Origin: Branchipolynoe longqiensis
Taxonomy: Eukaryota; Annelida; Polychaeta; Phyllodocida; Polynoidae
Assembly (NCBI GenBank): GCA_030323885.1
Contig: CM059199.1
Span: 77,410,781 to 77,474,780, forward strand
Direction: 5' to 3'
Length of the DNA stretch: 64,000 nt
Shown: positions 10,499 to 21,912 of the stretch, piece after piece
Layout of the letters: each line of letters opens with the position of its first letter
Numbering within the stretch: position 1 is the first letter of the stretch
Position numbers and translations under genes: made by a program
Notes under the pieces: generated by a model
The model's database searches: none
What the model saw: the letters and a program-made list of their open reading frames with translations, nothing else
Told to the model about the DNA's origin: nothing

Positions 10499-11130
10499 GC
10501 ACACACACAATCATACATACACACACATATACATACACATATACACACATACATACTGACACACATATACATACATACAAACACTCACACACATACACAT
10601 ATACATACTAACACTCACACACACTCATACTGACTGAGTATCAGTGTATAACTCACACACTTAGATATACATACACATATACACACATACACATATACAT
10701 ACTAACACACATATACATATATACAAACATTCACACACATACACACATACATACACACGGTAGAGTGTACAGGCGGTAGAGTGTACACCTATGTAGGTGG
10801 CAGCCGGTTTCCTCCAAATAAATATGTGAGAATGACCGTATGTTTGACGTCCAATAGCCGATGATACTCTAGAGGCGTCGTTAAATAAAATAAACTTTCC
10901 TTTTCACACTCACAGACATACACATATATATATATATACTCACACACATACACACATACACACATGCACACATATACACACACATACACACATACACACA
11001 TGCACTCACATGCACTCACATATACACACTCATACACACAAACATATAATCACACTCATATGCTCACACATACAAATACACACTCTTACATACTCACAGA
11101 AAACCACACACTCACGCACACACCCATGCA
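10499..11130. repeat. CA/ATAC microsatellite, interrupted by a SINE
   Basis: Degenerate CACACATACACA repeats at 10499-10760 and 10908-11130. The part between holds a SINE 3' part, suggesting insertion into the microsatellite. Confidence 0.9.
10792..10900 (+). repeat. SINE 3' part, gastropod-type tail
   Basis: Shares with 34355-34605 the words TTTCCTCCAAA, AATATGT, AGAATGACC, CCAATAGCCGATGATA, CTCTAGA and the end GTTAAAT(A/C)AAA. I recall very similar SINE 3' ends from gastropod genomes. The 5' tRNA head is missing. Confidence 0.6.
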
Positions 11131-11182
11131 CCCGCGCCCTCGTCCACCCGCGCACCCGCGCACCCGCGCGCTCGCGCACTCG

Positions 11183-11568
11183 CGCACTCAAGCACTCAAG
11201 CACTCAAGCACTCAAGCACTCAAGCACTCAAGCACTCAAGCACTCAAGCACTCAAGCACTCAAGCACTCAAGCACTCAAACACTCAAGCACTCAAGCACT
11301 CAAGCACTAGAGCACTCAAGCACTCAAGCACTCAAGCACTCAACACTCAAGCACTCAAGCACTCAAGCACTCACTCAAGCACTCACTCAAGCACTCAAGC
11401 TCGAACTCAAGCACTCAAGCACTCAAGCACTCAAGCACTCAAGCACTCAAGCACTCAAGCACTCAAGCACTCAAGCACTCAAGCACTCAAGCACTCAAGC
11501 ACTCAAGCACTCAAGCACTCAAGCACTCAAGCACTCAAGCACTCAAGCACTCAAGCACTCAAGCACTA
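11183..11568. repeat. 8-bp minisatellite GCACTCAA
   Basis: Nearly perfect copies (about 48) of GCACTCAA, with a few disruptions near 11280-11410. The 24-bp coding period gives an 8-residue repeat in every plus frame, so the ~200-codon open frames are artefacts. Confidence 0.97.
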
Positions 11569-11819
11569 ACGCGCAGGAGTGTCTAGCCTGTGCCCCGCGT
11601 GTGTCACGCGCTGAATGAATCGCGCAGTTTCCCGCATCACCACGCCCCCTATCGGGGCCCGCGACACTACACAAGTAAACACACGCCTGACAAGTGGACT
11701 AACTTCAGCAATCACACCGGACTGAGTCAGTGACTGTCCTGTATTCACGTCACCTGTTGTTGTTCAGGGTGGCGTCGTGTCGCCACCTGCCGATTTCACT
11801 GCAGCTGTGTGCATGCCTT
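11569..11819. other. Unique GC-rich spacer
   Basis: Between the 8-bp and 40-bp arrays. Contains ACGCCCCCTATCGGGGCCCGCG-like GC-rich sequence at about 11642 and GTGGCG/CGCCACC words at 11769-11788. No gene is visible. Confidence 0.5.
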
Positions 11820-14290
11820 TGTATGCAGTTGTAACTAATTGCATGCCATTGTATACCCTCGTACAACCGTGTTTACCATAGTACACCCTCGCATATCCGT
11901 GGCTACCTTTGTGTACCGTTGTTGGTCTTGTATACCTTGTATGCCCTTGAACACTCATGTGGTACTAGTAGTACACCATGTTATACCTTTGACCGTTGCA
12001 TGCGCTTGTGTTTCCTTGTTCACTCGTGTGTACCATGTTATACCATTGTATACCCTTGTACACCTGTGTGTACCATGTTATACCGTTGTATACCCTTGTA
12101 CACCTGTGTGTACCATGTTATACCATGTATACCCTTGTACACCCGTGTGTACCATGTTATACCATTGTATACCCTTGAACACCTGTGTGTACCATGTTAT
12201 ACCATTGTACACCCTTGTACACCCGTGTGTACCATGTTATACCATTGTATACCATTGTACACCCGTGTGTACCATGTTATACCATTGTATTCCCATGTAC
12301 ACACCTGTGTACCATGTTATACCATTGTATACCCATGTACACCCGTGTGTACCATGTTATACCATTGTATACCCATGTACACCCGTGTGTACCATGGTGT
12401 ACCATTGTACACCCTTGTACACCCGTGTGTACCATGTTATACCATTGTATACCCATGTACACCCGTGTGTACCATGTTATACCATTGTATACCCTTGTAC
12501 ACCCCTGTGTACCATGTTATACCAGTGTATACCCTTGTACACCCGGGTGCACCATGTTATACCATTGTACACCCTTGTAGACCCATGTGTACCATGTTAT
12601 ACCATTGTATACCCTTGTACACCCATGTGTACCATGTTATACCATTGTATACCCATGCACACCCGTGTGTACCATGTTATACCATTGTATACCCTTGTAC
12701 ACCTGTGTGTACCATGTTATACCATTGTATACCCTTGTACACCCCTGTGTACCATGTTATACCATTGTATACCCATGTACACCCGTGTGTACCATGTTAC
12801 ACCATTGTATACCCATGTACACACCTGTGTACCATGTTATACCATTGTACACCCTTGTACACCCGTGTGTACCAAGTTATACCATTGTACACCCTTGTAC
12901 ACACATGTGTACCATGTTATACCATTGTATACCCTTGTACACCCGTGTGTACCATGTTATACCATTGTATACCCATGTACACCCGTGTGTACCATGTTAT
13001 ACCATTGTACACCCTTGTACACCCGTGTGTACCATGTTATACCATTGTATACCCTTGTACACCCGTGTGTACCATGTTACACCATTGTATACCCTTGTAC
13101 ACCCGTGTGTACCATGTTACACCATTGTATACCCTTGTACACCTGTGTGTACCATGTTATACCATTGTATACCCATGTACACCCATGTGTACCATGTTAT
13201 ACCATTGTATAGCCATGTTCACCCATGTGGACCATGTTATATCATTGTACACCATTGTATACCCGTGTCTACCATGTTATACCATGGTACACCCGTGTGT
13301 ACCATGTTATGCCATTGTACACCCTTGCGTACCATGTTATACCATTGTACACCCTTGTACACCGGTGTGTACAATGTTATACCAGTGTACACCCTTGTAC
13401 ACCCGTGTGTACCATGTTATACCATTGTACACCATTGTCCACCCGTATGTACCATGTTATATCATTGTACACCCTTGTATACCCGTGTGTACCATGTTAT
13501 ACCCGTGTATACCCTTATGTACCATGCTATACCATTGTACACCTGTGTGTACCATGTTATACCATTGTGCACCCTTGTGCACCCGTGTGTACCATGTTAT
13601 GCCATTGTACACCTGTGTGTACCATGTTATACCATTGTACACCTGTGTGTACCATGTTATATCATTGTACACCTGTGTGTACCATGTTATACCCTTATGT
13701 ATCATGTTATATGATTGTACACCCTTGTATACCTGTGTGTACCATGTTATACCATTGTACACCTGTGTGTACCATGATATGCCATTGTACACCCTTGTCC
13801 AGCTGTATGTACCATGGTATATCATTGTACACCCTTGTACACCCGTGTGTACCATGTTATACCCTTGTACACCTTTGTCCACCTGTATGTACCATGTTAT
13901 ATCATTGTACACCCTTGTATCCCCGTCTGTACCATGTTATATCATTGTACACCCTTGTATACCTGTGTGTACCATGTTATACCATTGTACACCCTTGTCC
14001 ACCTGTATGTACCATGTTATATCATTGTACACCCTTGTACACCCGTGTGTACCATGTTATGCCCTTGTACACCCTTGTCCACCTGTATGTACCATGTTAT
14101 ATCATTGTACACCCTTGTATCCCCGTCTGTACCATGTTATATCATTGTACACCCTTGTATACCTGTGTGTACCATGTTATACCATTGTACACCCTTGTCC
14201 ACCTGTATGTACCATGTTATATCATTGTACACCCTTGTATCCCCGTCTGTACCATGTTATACCAGTGTATGCCCTTATACACCCTTGTAT
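11820..14290. repeat. 40-bp satellite (about 60 copies)
   Basis: Unit: ACCATGTTATACCATTGTAT then ACCCTTGTACACCCGTGTGT. The first copies are degenerate, 12050-13220 is very regular, and 13220-14290 mixes shortened units. The plus strand lacks stops, giving an 874-codon open frame and overlapping frames of 375-457 codons, all with the same Tyr/Cys/Pro/Val-rich repeat. I do not call it a protein. Confidence 0.97.
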
Positions 14291-14299
14291 ACCATTATC

Positions 14300-14503
14300 C
14301 TACCCTAACCACCATTCAGTGTCCTGCCCTAACCACCATTCAGTGTCCTGCCCTAACCACCATTCAGTGTCCTACCCTAACCACCATTCAGTGTCCTGCC
14401 CTAACCACCATTCAGTGTCCTGCCCTAACCACCATTCAGTGTCCTGCCCTAACCACCATTCAGTGTCCTGCCCTAACCACCATTCAGTGTCCTACCCTAA
14501 CGA
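14300..14503. repeat. 24-bp minisatellite with CCCTAACC
   Basis: About eight copies of CTGCCCTAACCACCATTCAG plus TGTC. The CCCTAA word is part of a longer unit, so this is not telomeric DNA. Confidence 0.95.
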
Positions 14504-14766
14504 CCGTGACCCCCGTCGTTCTGGTGTAGCCGGCCCCGGGTGAAGCTGCACCGACCATGGCTGCTGGTTACTGCGGGCGGCGTAACGCACGGTGTTGACG
14601 TCATGGATGTGGGACAGTGGTGACGTCACGGGTGTGGGGAGAGTGGCAGGTAACTCACAGATGAAAGGGGAGGAGGGACGGTGCACCGGTGATAGGGTGG
14701 TGAATCACTCAGATGGAGTTATCTGATCTGTGACCCACTAACACACACCCCCCTCACCCTCCAGGT
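14504..14766. other. Unique GC-rich island with two CRE palindromes
   Basis: Contains two perfect TGACGTCA sites (14596-14603 and 14621-14628) 25 bp apart, just after a short ATG frame in good context (ACCATGG at 14557). That frame stops after 13 codons. A promoter is possible but no transcript feature follows. Confidence 0.35.
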
Positions 14767-15540
14767 GTACCAAATATATACAGCCTACCTACACACCAGG
14801 CATATAGATAACTAGAGTACCAGATATATACAGGCTACCTACACACGTCTGGTGTACCAGGCATACAGATAACTAGAGTACCAGATATATACAACCTACC
14901 TACACATGTCTGGTGTACCAGGCATACAGATAACTAGAGTACCAGATATATACAACCTACCTACACACATCTGGTGTTCTAGGCATATAGATAACTAGAG
15001 TACCAGATATATGCAGCCTACCTACACATGTCTGGTGTACCAGGCATACATATAACTAGAGTACCAGATATATACAACCTACGTACACACGTCTGGTGTA
15101 CCAGACATACAGATAACTAGAGTACCAGATATATACAACCTACCTACACATGTCTGGTGTACCAGACATACAGATAACTAGAGTACCAGATGTATACAAC
15201 CTACCTACACACATCTGGTGTACCAGGCATACATATAACTAGAGTACCAGATATATACAGCCTACCTACACACATCTGGTGTACCAGACATACAGATAAC
15301 TAGAGTACCAGATATATACAGGCTACCTACACACATCTGGTGTACCAGGTATACAGATAACTAGAGTACCAGATATATACAGGCTACCTACACACGTCTG
15401 GTGTACCAGGCATACATATAACTAGAGTACCAGATATATACAACCTACCTACACCCCTCTGGTGTACCAGGCATACAGACACCTAGAGTACCAGATATAT
15501 ACAGCCTACCTACACATGTCTGGTGTACCAGGTATACAGA
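14767..15540. repeat. 61-bp satellite, left block
   Basis: About 12 copies with CCAGATATATACA, CCTACCTACACA, TCTGGTGTACCAGGCATA and ACTAGAGTA. The array stops at ACAGAT (15540) and resumes at 16298. Confidence 0.95.
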
Positions 15541-16297
15541 TTTTTTTTTACTTTAGATTTTAGATTTTTTTTTAATTGAAGCTGTATTTATACTGTCCAT
15601 AGCATGTAAGCCCGGGTACCCAGGCTTGTTTTCAATGCTGGCCAGCTGTAGTGTTGGCGTTGTCTTTTCAAACAGTAGCTGCTGATAAGTTATTTGATTG
15701 TCTGCATTTCAGTAGCAGATAGATAGTCTGTCGGTACGTTTAGTAGCCTACATTAAGTGTCTAACCCAACCACTAAGGGACACCAGAGCAAGCAAGGCAC
15801 CACTACTAAGGCAGACCAGAAGCCAGATCAAAGCCCATGAAAGGAGCACACTGGAAATGGCCGCCAAGGCATGGAATGCGCAAACGGTGAAAGAAAGACA
15901 AATCCCTGACCTAAAAACGTACAAAAAATATCTGTGCAAAAAAGAACTGGGAAGCCCAACTGAACTGCACCCCAAGGGGCAGGTGATATGTCACGGCCCA
16001 CCAACTGGACAGCCCAGGGCGGGATAACCGGAAATATAAAAGCCAGATAACATGTCCAACAGCAATATAAATCAAATCAAATTCAAACAAACATAACTCA
16101 ACCACCTATTACGTACAGGCCTATGGACGTGTAAATAAAATAGGCTAGTATAGAATTAAGTAGAAAAAGTGGAAAACTCTTCCCAAGAAAACCCCAAAAC
16201 ACTAACATAGAACCTTAAGAAAACAACTAACATAGTAATAAGAATAGAACGAAAATAGAATGCCAAGATGGCCCAAAAAAAACTAACATAGGCTACA
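15541..16297. mobile_element. Retroposon insertion splitting the 61-bp satellite
   Basis: Flanked by ACAGAT on both sides (ends at 15540; resumes at 16300), consistent with a target duplication. The left 160 bp, read on the minus strand, match the 3' part of the element at 28741-28985 (CAGCATTGAAAACAAGC, then repeated AAAATCTAAA tail). The right part has a plus-strand frame open from about 15757 to 16026 with AAKAWNAQTVKERQIPDLK, similar to the C-terminus of LINE reverse-transcriptase proteins. The two halves face opposite ways, so this may be a composite or an inverted (twin-primed) insertion. Confidence 0.6.
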
Positions 16298-16465
16298 TAC
16301 AGATACCTAGAGTACCAGATATATACAGCCTACCTACACACGTCTGGTGTACCAGACATAGACATACCTAGAGTACCAGATATATACAACCTACACACGT
16401 CTGGTGTACCAGGCATACAGATACCTAGAGTACCAGATATATACATCCTACCTACACATGTCTGG
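16298..16465. repeat. 61-bp satellite, right block
   Basis: Three further copies of the 61-bp unit after the insertion, with CAGATACCTAGAG instead of CAGATAACTAGAG. It then changes into the 32-bp array. Confidence 0.9.
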
Positions 16466-17030
16466 TGTACCAGATGTATACAACTACACACACCTGGTGT
16501 ACCAGATATATACAACTATGCACACCTGGTGTACCAGATATATACAACCTAGCCACACACCTGGTGTACCAGATATAGACAACTACACACACCTGGTGTA
16601 CCAGATATATACAACCTAGCCACACACCTGGTGTACCAGATATATACAACTACACACACCTGGTGTAGCAGAGATATACAACTACACACACCTGGTGTAC
16701 CAGATATATACAACTACACACACCTGTTGTACCAGTCATATACAACTACACACACCTGTTGTACCAGATATATACAACTACACACACCTGGTGTACCAGA
16801 TATATACAACTACACACACCTGGTGTACCAGATATATACAACTACACACCTGGTGTACCATATATATACAACTACACACACCTGGTGTACCAGATATATA
16901 CAACTACACACACCTGGTGTACCAGATATATACAACTACACACATCTGGTGTACCAGATATATACAACTACACACACCTGGTGTACCAGATATATTCAAC
17001 CTACCCACACCTGGTGTACCAGACAAGCCC
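16466..17030. repeat. 32-bp satellite derived from the 61-bp unit
   Basis: Unit: ACACCTGGTGTACCAGATAT then ATACAACTACAC. It contains the same CTGGTGTACCAG palindrome and ATATATACA as the 61-bp unit, and directly continues that array. It looks like a shortened unit that amplified on its own. Confidence 0.93.
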
Positions 17031-17278
17031 TCCATCACCCACCGTCTGAAGGCGCCACAGAACCCTTGGCTGGCATAATCGGACTGTTTTGAGTTATTGC
17101 TATTTCTATTTGTATAAATATATAATCCGACTGTTTTGAGTTGTTGCTACATCTATTTGTATAAATATATCAAGCTGATCTGAGTTTAATCTATTTTAGT
17201 TTGAAGTAAGTATGTTTTAAGAGGTTAACTTTGGGGGTATTTGAAGTGAGGACATGCTAAGTTAAGCCTTCAAAAAAG
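17031..17278. other. Spacer with a fragment of a dispersed TTAA-type element
   Basis: A direct ~50-bp duplication (GACTGTTTTGAGTT... at 17083 and 17129) is followed by TTTAGTTTGAAGTAA (about 17196) and GGTTAACTTTGGGGGTATTT (17224), which match part of 32040-32335 and of 45819-46164 reversed. Confidence 0.5.
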
Positions 17279-18112
17279 GTGTGTATGTAGGTATGTGTAA
17301 CTGTGTGTTGGAGGTGTGTGCGTGTATGTATGCGCGTGTGTGCGCATGTGTGCGCGTGTGCGCGTGTGTGCATGTGTGCATGTGTGCATGTGTGCGTGTG
17401 TGTCTGCACACGTTTGCGCGGATGTGTGTGCGTGTGTGTGCGAGTGTGTGTGTGCGTGTGTGCATGTGTTTGTGTGTGTGTGCATGAGTTTGTGTGTGCA
17501 AATGTGTGTGTGCGTGTTTGCGCATGTATTTATGTGTGTGTGAGTGCGTGTGTGTGCGTGTGTGCGCGTGTGTGTGTATATGCACATGTGTATGCATGTG
17601 TGTTTGTGCGTGTGTGCGCGTGTGTGCATGTGTGTGTATTTGTGTGAGTGAGTGTGTGTGCGTGCGTGTGTGTGTGCGTGCGCGTGTGCACACATGTGTG
17701 TATGTGTGCACGTGTGTGCATGTGTGTGCGTGTTTGTGTGCATGTGTATGTGTGTGTGCATGCATGTGTGCGTGTGTGTGAATGTGTGTGCATATGGGTG
17801 CGTGTGTGCGTATGTGTGCATGTTTGTGTGTGCGTGTATGTTTGTGTTTGTGTGTGCGTGTGTGCATGTGTGTTTGTGTGTGTTTGTGTGTGTAGTGTGT
17901 GTGTTTGTGTTTGTGTGTGCATGTGTGTGTGTTTGTGTTTGTGTGTGGGTGTGGGTGTGCGTGTTTGTGTATGCGTGTGCGTGTGTGCGTGTGTGTGCAT
18001 GTGTGTTTGTCTGTGCGTGTGTGTGCGTGTGTGTGTGCGTGTGTTTGCGCATGTTTGTGTTTGTGTGTGCGTGTGTGTGCGTGTGTGTGCGCGTGTGTGC
18101 GCGTGTAGGGGT
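17279..18112. repeat. GT/GTGC microsatellite (834 bp)
   Basis: Alternating purine-pyrimidine sequence built from TGTG, TGCG and TGCA words, a strong candidate for Z-DNA. The Cys/Val- and His/Thr-rich frames on the two strands are artefacts. Confidence 0.95.
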
Positions 18113-18343
18113 GGGCACGTATCAGTTAAAGGGTTGGGCTGGAGAAGGGTTGAAGTGGGTGCTAGGTGCAGCAGGGTTTGTGACCTACTTAGCTGGTTGT
18201 GACCTACTTAGCTGGTAGTTAATTACTTTCATACCCAGAAGAACCAGGGACTAATTAGATTTTAATTATGTGAGTTCACCACTCACCAGTGGTAAATATA
18301 CACCCAGCCACACCAGCTGTACAGTCACACCACATGCACCACG
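18113..18343. other. Unique DNA before the DIRS element
   Basis: Holds a direct repeat GTGACCTACTTAGCTGGT (18178 and 18199) and then A/T- and CA-rich sequence up to the DIRS end. No gene. Confidence 0.5.
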
Positions 18344-18408
18344 CATTATGATGGTAATTAGGCCACAAGGCCAACCGCTATAGGATAGTGTGTCAATCGA
18401 GTTCTCGT
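18344..18408 (+). repeat. Left inverted terminal repeat of the DIRS element
   Basis: Starts CATTATGATGGTAATTAGGC and contains CTATAGGATAGTGTGTCAAT, the complement of which is in the right repeat. It lacks the outer ~30 bp found only in the right repeat, a usual DIRS asymmetry. Confidence 0.9.
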
Positions 18409-18944
18409 CACTTTTGGATTAGCTATCCAGAGAGCAACACGGCTAAGAGGCGCTCCGCTGTGATGGATGCACTTAACGGTAAGTAATGGGCTGTGACAGG
18501 ACACCAGTCATTAGACTGGAGGCTTCACATGGCCGCCCGGGGTGCCGTGGGGGCGGCACCGACAACGCCGGGACGCCCCCAGTCACCTCAACATGGTCGC
18601 GTGGTAGAGCTGCCTTGGCACTCACTGGAGGTTAGACACTCGGGAGAACCTTCTCGGTTCAGGATCACAGATCCACACTCCCCACCCCGGTCGGGGTTTA
18701 ATAGGGTGAGTTATTCATAGGGCAGAGTGGCGGTCGCCATCTCTCACCCAACGACGCACAGGACGGCGGACCCCCCCTCCCCGCAGGACGTGGTAGCGGC
18801 GACATGGGGAAGGGACCGAACCAAGCAGGCAGAGGTCATGACCCAGAGGTCATGACACGGGAACATCTTGTGTCCAGAGGTCAGACACCCATAATTGGGC
18901 CCATAACCCTAATTAAATTAAGGTTTAAGGCGTGAGCAACTCAG
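18409..18944 (+). other. DIRS leader region
   Basis: Non-coding in appearance. At 18833-18885 AGGTCA occurs three times, twice within the palindrome AGGTCATGACC. This resembles nuclear-receptor half-sites and could be an internal promoter element, but it could be chance. Confidence 0.4.
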
Positions 18945-20090
18945 TTGAGACTGACTAGGAACTGGTTACGAGAAGTTACAAGGGAACAGAGCAGTAAGTA
19001 TGCTAACTGGCTTCCTAGAGGTAGCAGCAAGACAACGCACCAACTCCCCGGCAGGGGCCCTATTCATCCCACTACCACACGAATCGGACAGAGAGTCGAT
19101 ATCGGAGGTGGATCCACAGGAGGAGGGGATCACACTCCTACCATGGACGAGAGGACAGATACGGCTTCAGAAGCAGGCAGCACAGGAAAAGGAGATCCGG
19201 AGGATGGCACTGTGGTGAGAATGGAAGGAGGAGGTATGAGACTGGTGCTAGCCTCAACAGCACCGACATACACACCTCCACCGATGGGGGACCTACACAA
19301 CAGTCTACGGATGGTAGTAGCAGACCTAACACAAACATACAGCCCACCACCAGACCCAGCCTGTGCAGATCAGTGGCGGGGGGTGAGTTACATACCAATG
19401 CCGGTGGCGGAATTAGAGAGGTTGGAGGTTCAGAGAGTGGAACTCCAAGCAGAAATAAGGGACAGAAATGCTGGCTACACCATCAACTGGACGGAAGGCG
19501 GGTCCACAATGGGACGGAGTGACAGGGGAAGAACCCATACACCAACCGTGAGACAGCAAAACCTTCGCACATCAGCTTTCACCCCGCTAAGGTCAACAGT
19601 AGATAGGGGGGGAGCGAGCCTCCAGCCTACCTGGGTCACACCCCGGAACATGAGAATAGGAGAGCACCGCTTATGGCACCCACGCCATGGGCGCCACCTG
19701 AGACGGCCACATCTCAGATAACCGTGACACAACAGGTCAGGGAACTGGGGAGAATGGAGGAGAGTGACCCGAAGCCCACAGTGATGGATGCACACACAGC
19801 AGGTTCATATCTGGAACAGTTCCTGAGGGCGGAGAAAACACCATGAGATGCAGAAGGGGAGAAGCTAGGGGAAAGCACAGCGAAGCTGATCAGCACGCTA
19901 TGGGAAAATCCGCTAAGCAGAACGGGAATTTCGGAACTGTATAGCACATTGCCTAGGCCAGCCAACGTGACAAGCTTACACAAGACAAGACTAACATCGG
20001 AGCTGGAACCGACATGCCCAGCAAGAGTGAGGGACAATGACACGGCACTGGCAGCGGCTCAATGGGGAGTGCAGTTCGCGGCGAGACCGG
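18945..20090 (+). pseudogene. DIRS gag-like region, broken
   Basis: Coding-like sequence lies in one frame from 18945 to 19721 (residues such as VAELERLEVQRVELQAEIR near residue 160, probably a coiled coil), then passes to another frame that has a stop at 19844-19846 and continues as PRPANVTSLHKTRL and DNDTALAAAQWGVQFAARP. The last motifs resemble the C-terminal part of DIRS Gag proteins, which end in a D...QW...A pattern (recalled). At least one frameshift and one nonsense codon make it inactive. Confidence 0.65.
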
Positions 20091-21821
20091 TAGCTATGGC
20101 ACTGGATAACATAGAGTGGGGAAAACCATTAGAAGCAAAGGAGATGGTGATGGCGCTGGTGGTCGAGGAAGCGACAGAGACAGCCAGAACGTTTGTGTCA
20201 CACCTATTCCTAATACCCAAAAAAGATGGAGATTTTAGACCTATCCTAAATTTGTCAAAATTGAATGAAAGAGTTACGTACAGACATTTCAAGATGGAAC
20301 AACTAAGAACCGTGATGCAACTAGTACTCAAAGGGGCCTTGCTAGCCAGCATAGACATATCGCAAGCGTACCACAGCCTAATGATATGAGAAGCAGACAA
20401 TTTATGTATGGAGAAAAGAGGTACAGATTTAGAGTATTACCCAACGGCCTGAGCTCAGGGCCAAGAATATTCACAAAAATAATGAAGGCAGTGATGAGCC
20501 ACCTCAGAACAGAGTATGACATACTGTAATGTTTATATATAGATGATACGATAATAATGGGAAACAGCAGGAAAGAGGTGATGAGGGCAGTGGACACCAC
20601 ACTGAGACTTCTGAAAAAACTAGGCTTCACCATTAATGACGAAAAATCTGTAATCAACCCCACCCGGAAACTGACCTTTCTAGGGTTTATAATTAACACA
20701 AACAATTTACGAGTATCACTACCAGAAAATAAATATGAAGAGCTGACAGTACTCATTAAGAAGGTATTGACATCCAGAATGATAAAGAAGAGAACGCTAG
20801 CGGGACTGGTAGGCAAGCTAGTGGCGACAGATCTGGGAAACAGATGGGCACACATCAGATCAAAATCTATAGTAAGGGCCTTAAATTGGAACTTAAGAGA
20901 AGCTGGAGGGAGTTATGAAGGGTACTGCGCAATAACAAGGAGAGTGAGAGAAACTTTAGCCTATTGGATGGCAAACCTCTCATTGAAATACAGAGACTAC
21001 ACACAAAAAGCGGTGGATGTATACTTCTATACCGATGCCTCAATGCATGAGTGGGGCTACTACGATCAAACTAACCACATACACTAGGGGAACAATGGGA
21101 TGAAGTAGTGAGCAAAACCACACACATAAACGTGTTGGAATTAAGGGCGGTCAGAAGGATGCTACAGCATGAAGGGGATAGACTTAAAGGGAAGTATGTC
21201 AGGGTGTACACGAACAACACAACCACACTGGCATGTACCGAGAAAGGAGGCTCAGCCAGATCAAAACAATGCCACCAGGAAACAGAGGCCATCTGGGAAC
21301 TAATAGAGGGGCGAAACATAACAATGTCGATGCGATTTTGCCCGGGAATAAAGAATACGGAGGCAGACAGGGCCTTGAGAGCATTCACAGATGCAGGAAA
21401 ATGGGAATTAAGTGATGAGATAATAGAGGATATATTCCATAAGCTAGGTATGCCAGATATAGACATGTTCGCCACAGGGCGGAACCACAAGCTGGGAAAA
21501 TATATCTCAAGGGAGTTTGAGTTAAATACATACGGTACCGATGCACTATCTATTACCTGGTCACATACTCACGGTTATTTCTTTCCACCATACAGCCTGC
21601 AGTCGAGGGTCCTCATCAAGATCAGAGAGGACAGGCCGAGAGGAATACTCATCATCCCAGACTGGCCAACGCAACCCTGGTACCCGCTACTCAAACAAGA
21701 ACAGGGATTCGCAGCAGGGATCAAAATCACGGTCCAGGAGGGGACCTTAATACAGAAAGGAGACAGAACCAAGGAATTCCCACTAGAAGGGAAGATGAAG
21801 CTGCTCGCAATCGCACTCTAG
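20091..21821 (+). pseudogene. DIRS reverse transcriptase/RNase H, broken
   Basis: RT motifs in order: FVSHLFLIPKKDGDFRPILN (about 20189-20250), ASIDISQAYHSL (20344), then after a frameshift near 20387-20400 FRVLPNGLSSGPRIFTK, a stop codon at 20527-20529, and the catalytic YIDD at 20536-20547. RNase H begins VYFYTDASMHEWGYY (about 21018) and, after another frameshift near 21067-21100, continues as INVLELRAV. The C-terminal block (DIDMFATGRNHKLGKYIS, then DWPTQPWYPLL) is the conserved tail of DIRS RT proteins. Three disabling lesions mean no full enzyme is made. Catalytic residues are still readable. Confidence 0.88.
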
Positions 21822-21912
21822 GTGAAATGTTCCAGGGGATGGGCATGTCAAATGACAAACGAACACGCTAACAGCATCATGAGCGAATGCCACACACAGA
21901 CAATATACATTA

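Noticed and set aside
14300..14503. Interstitial telomeric repeat (CCCTAA)
   Set aside because: CCCTAA occurs once per 24-bp unit, not as a tandem hexamer.
11919..14543. 874-codon plus-strand open frame with Tyr/Cys/Pro/Val repeats
   Set aside because: It is the translation of the 40-bp satellite, which has no stops on the plus strand; the other two frames are open as well, and there is no start context, domain or intron signal.
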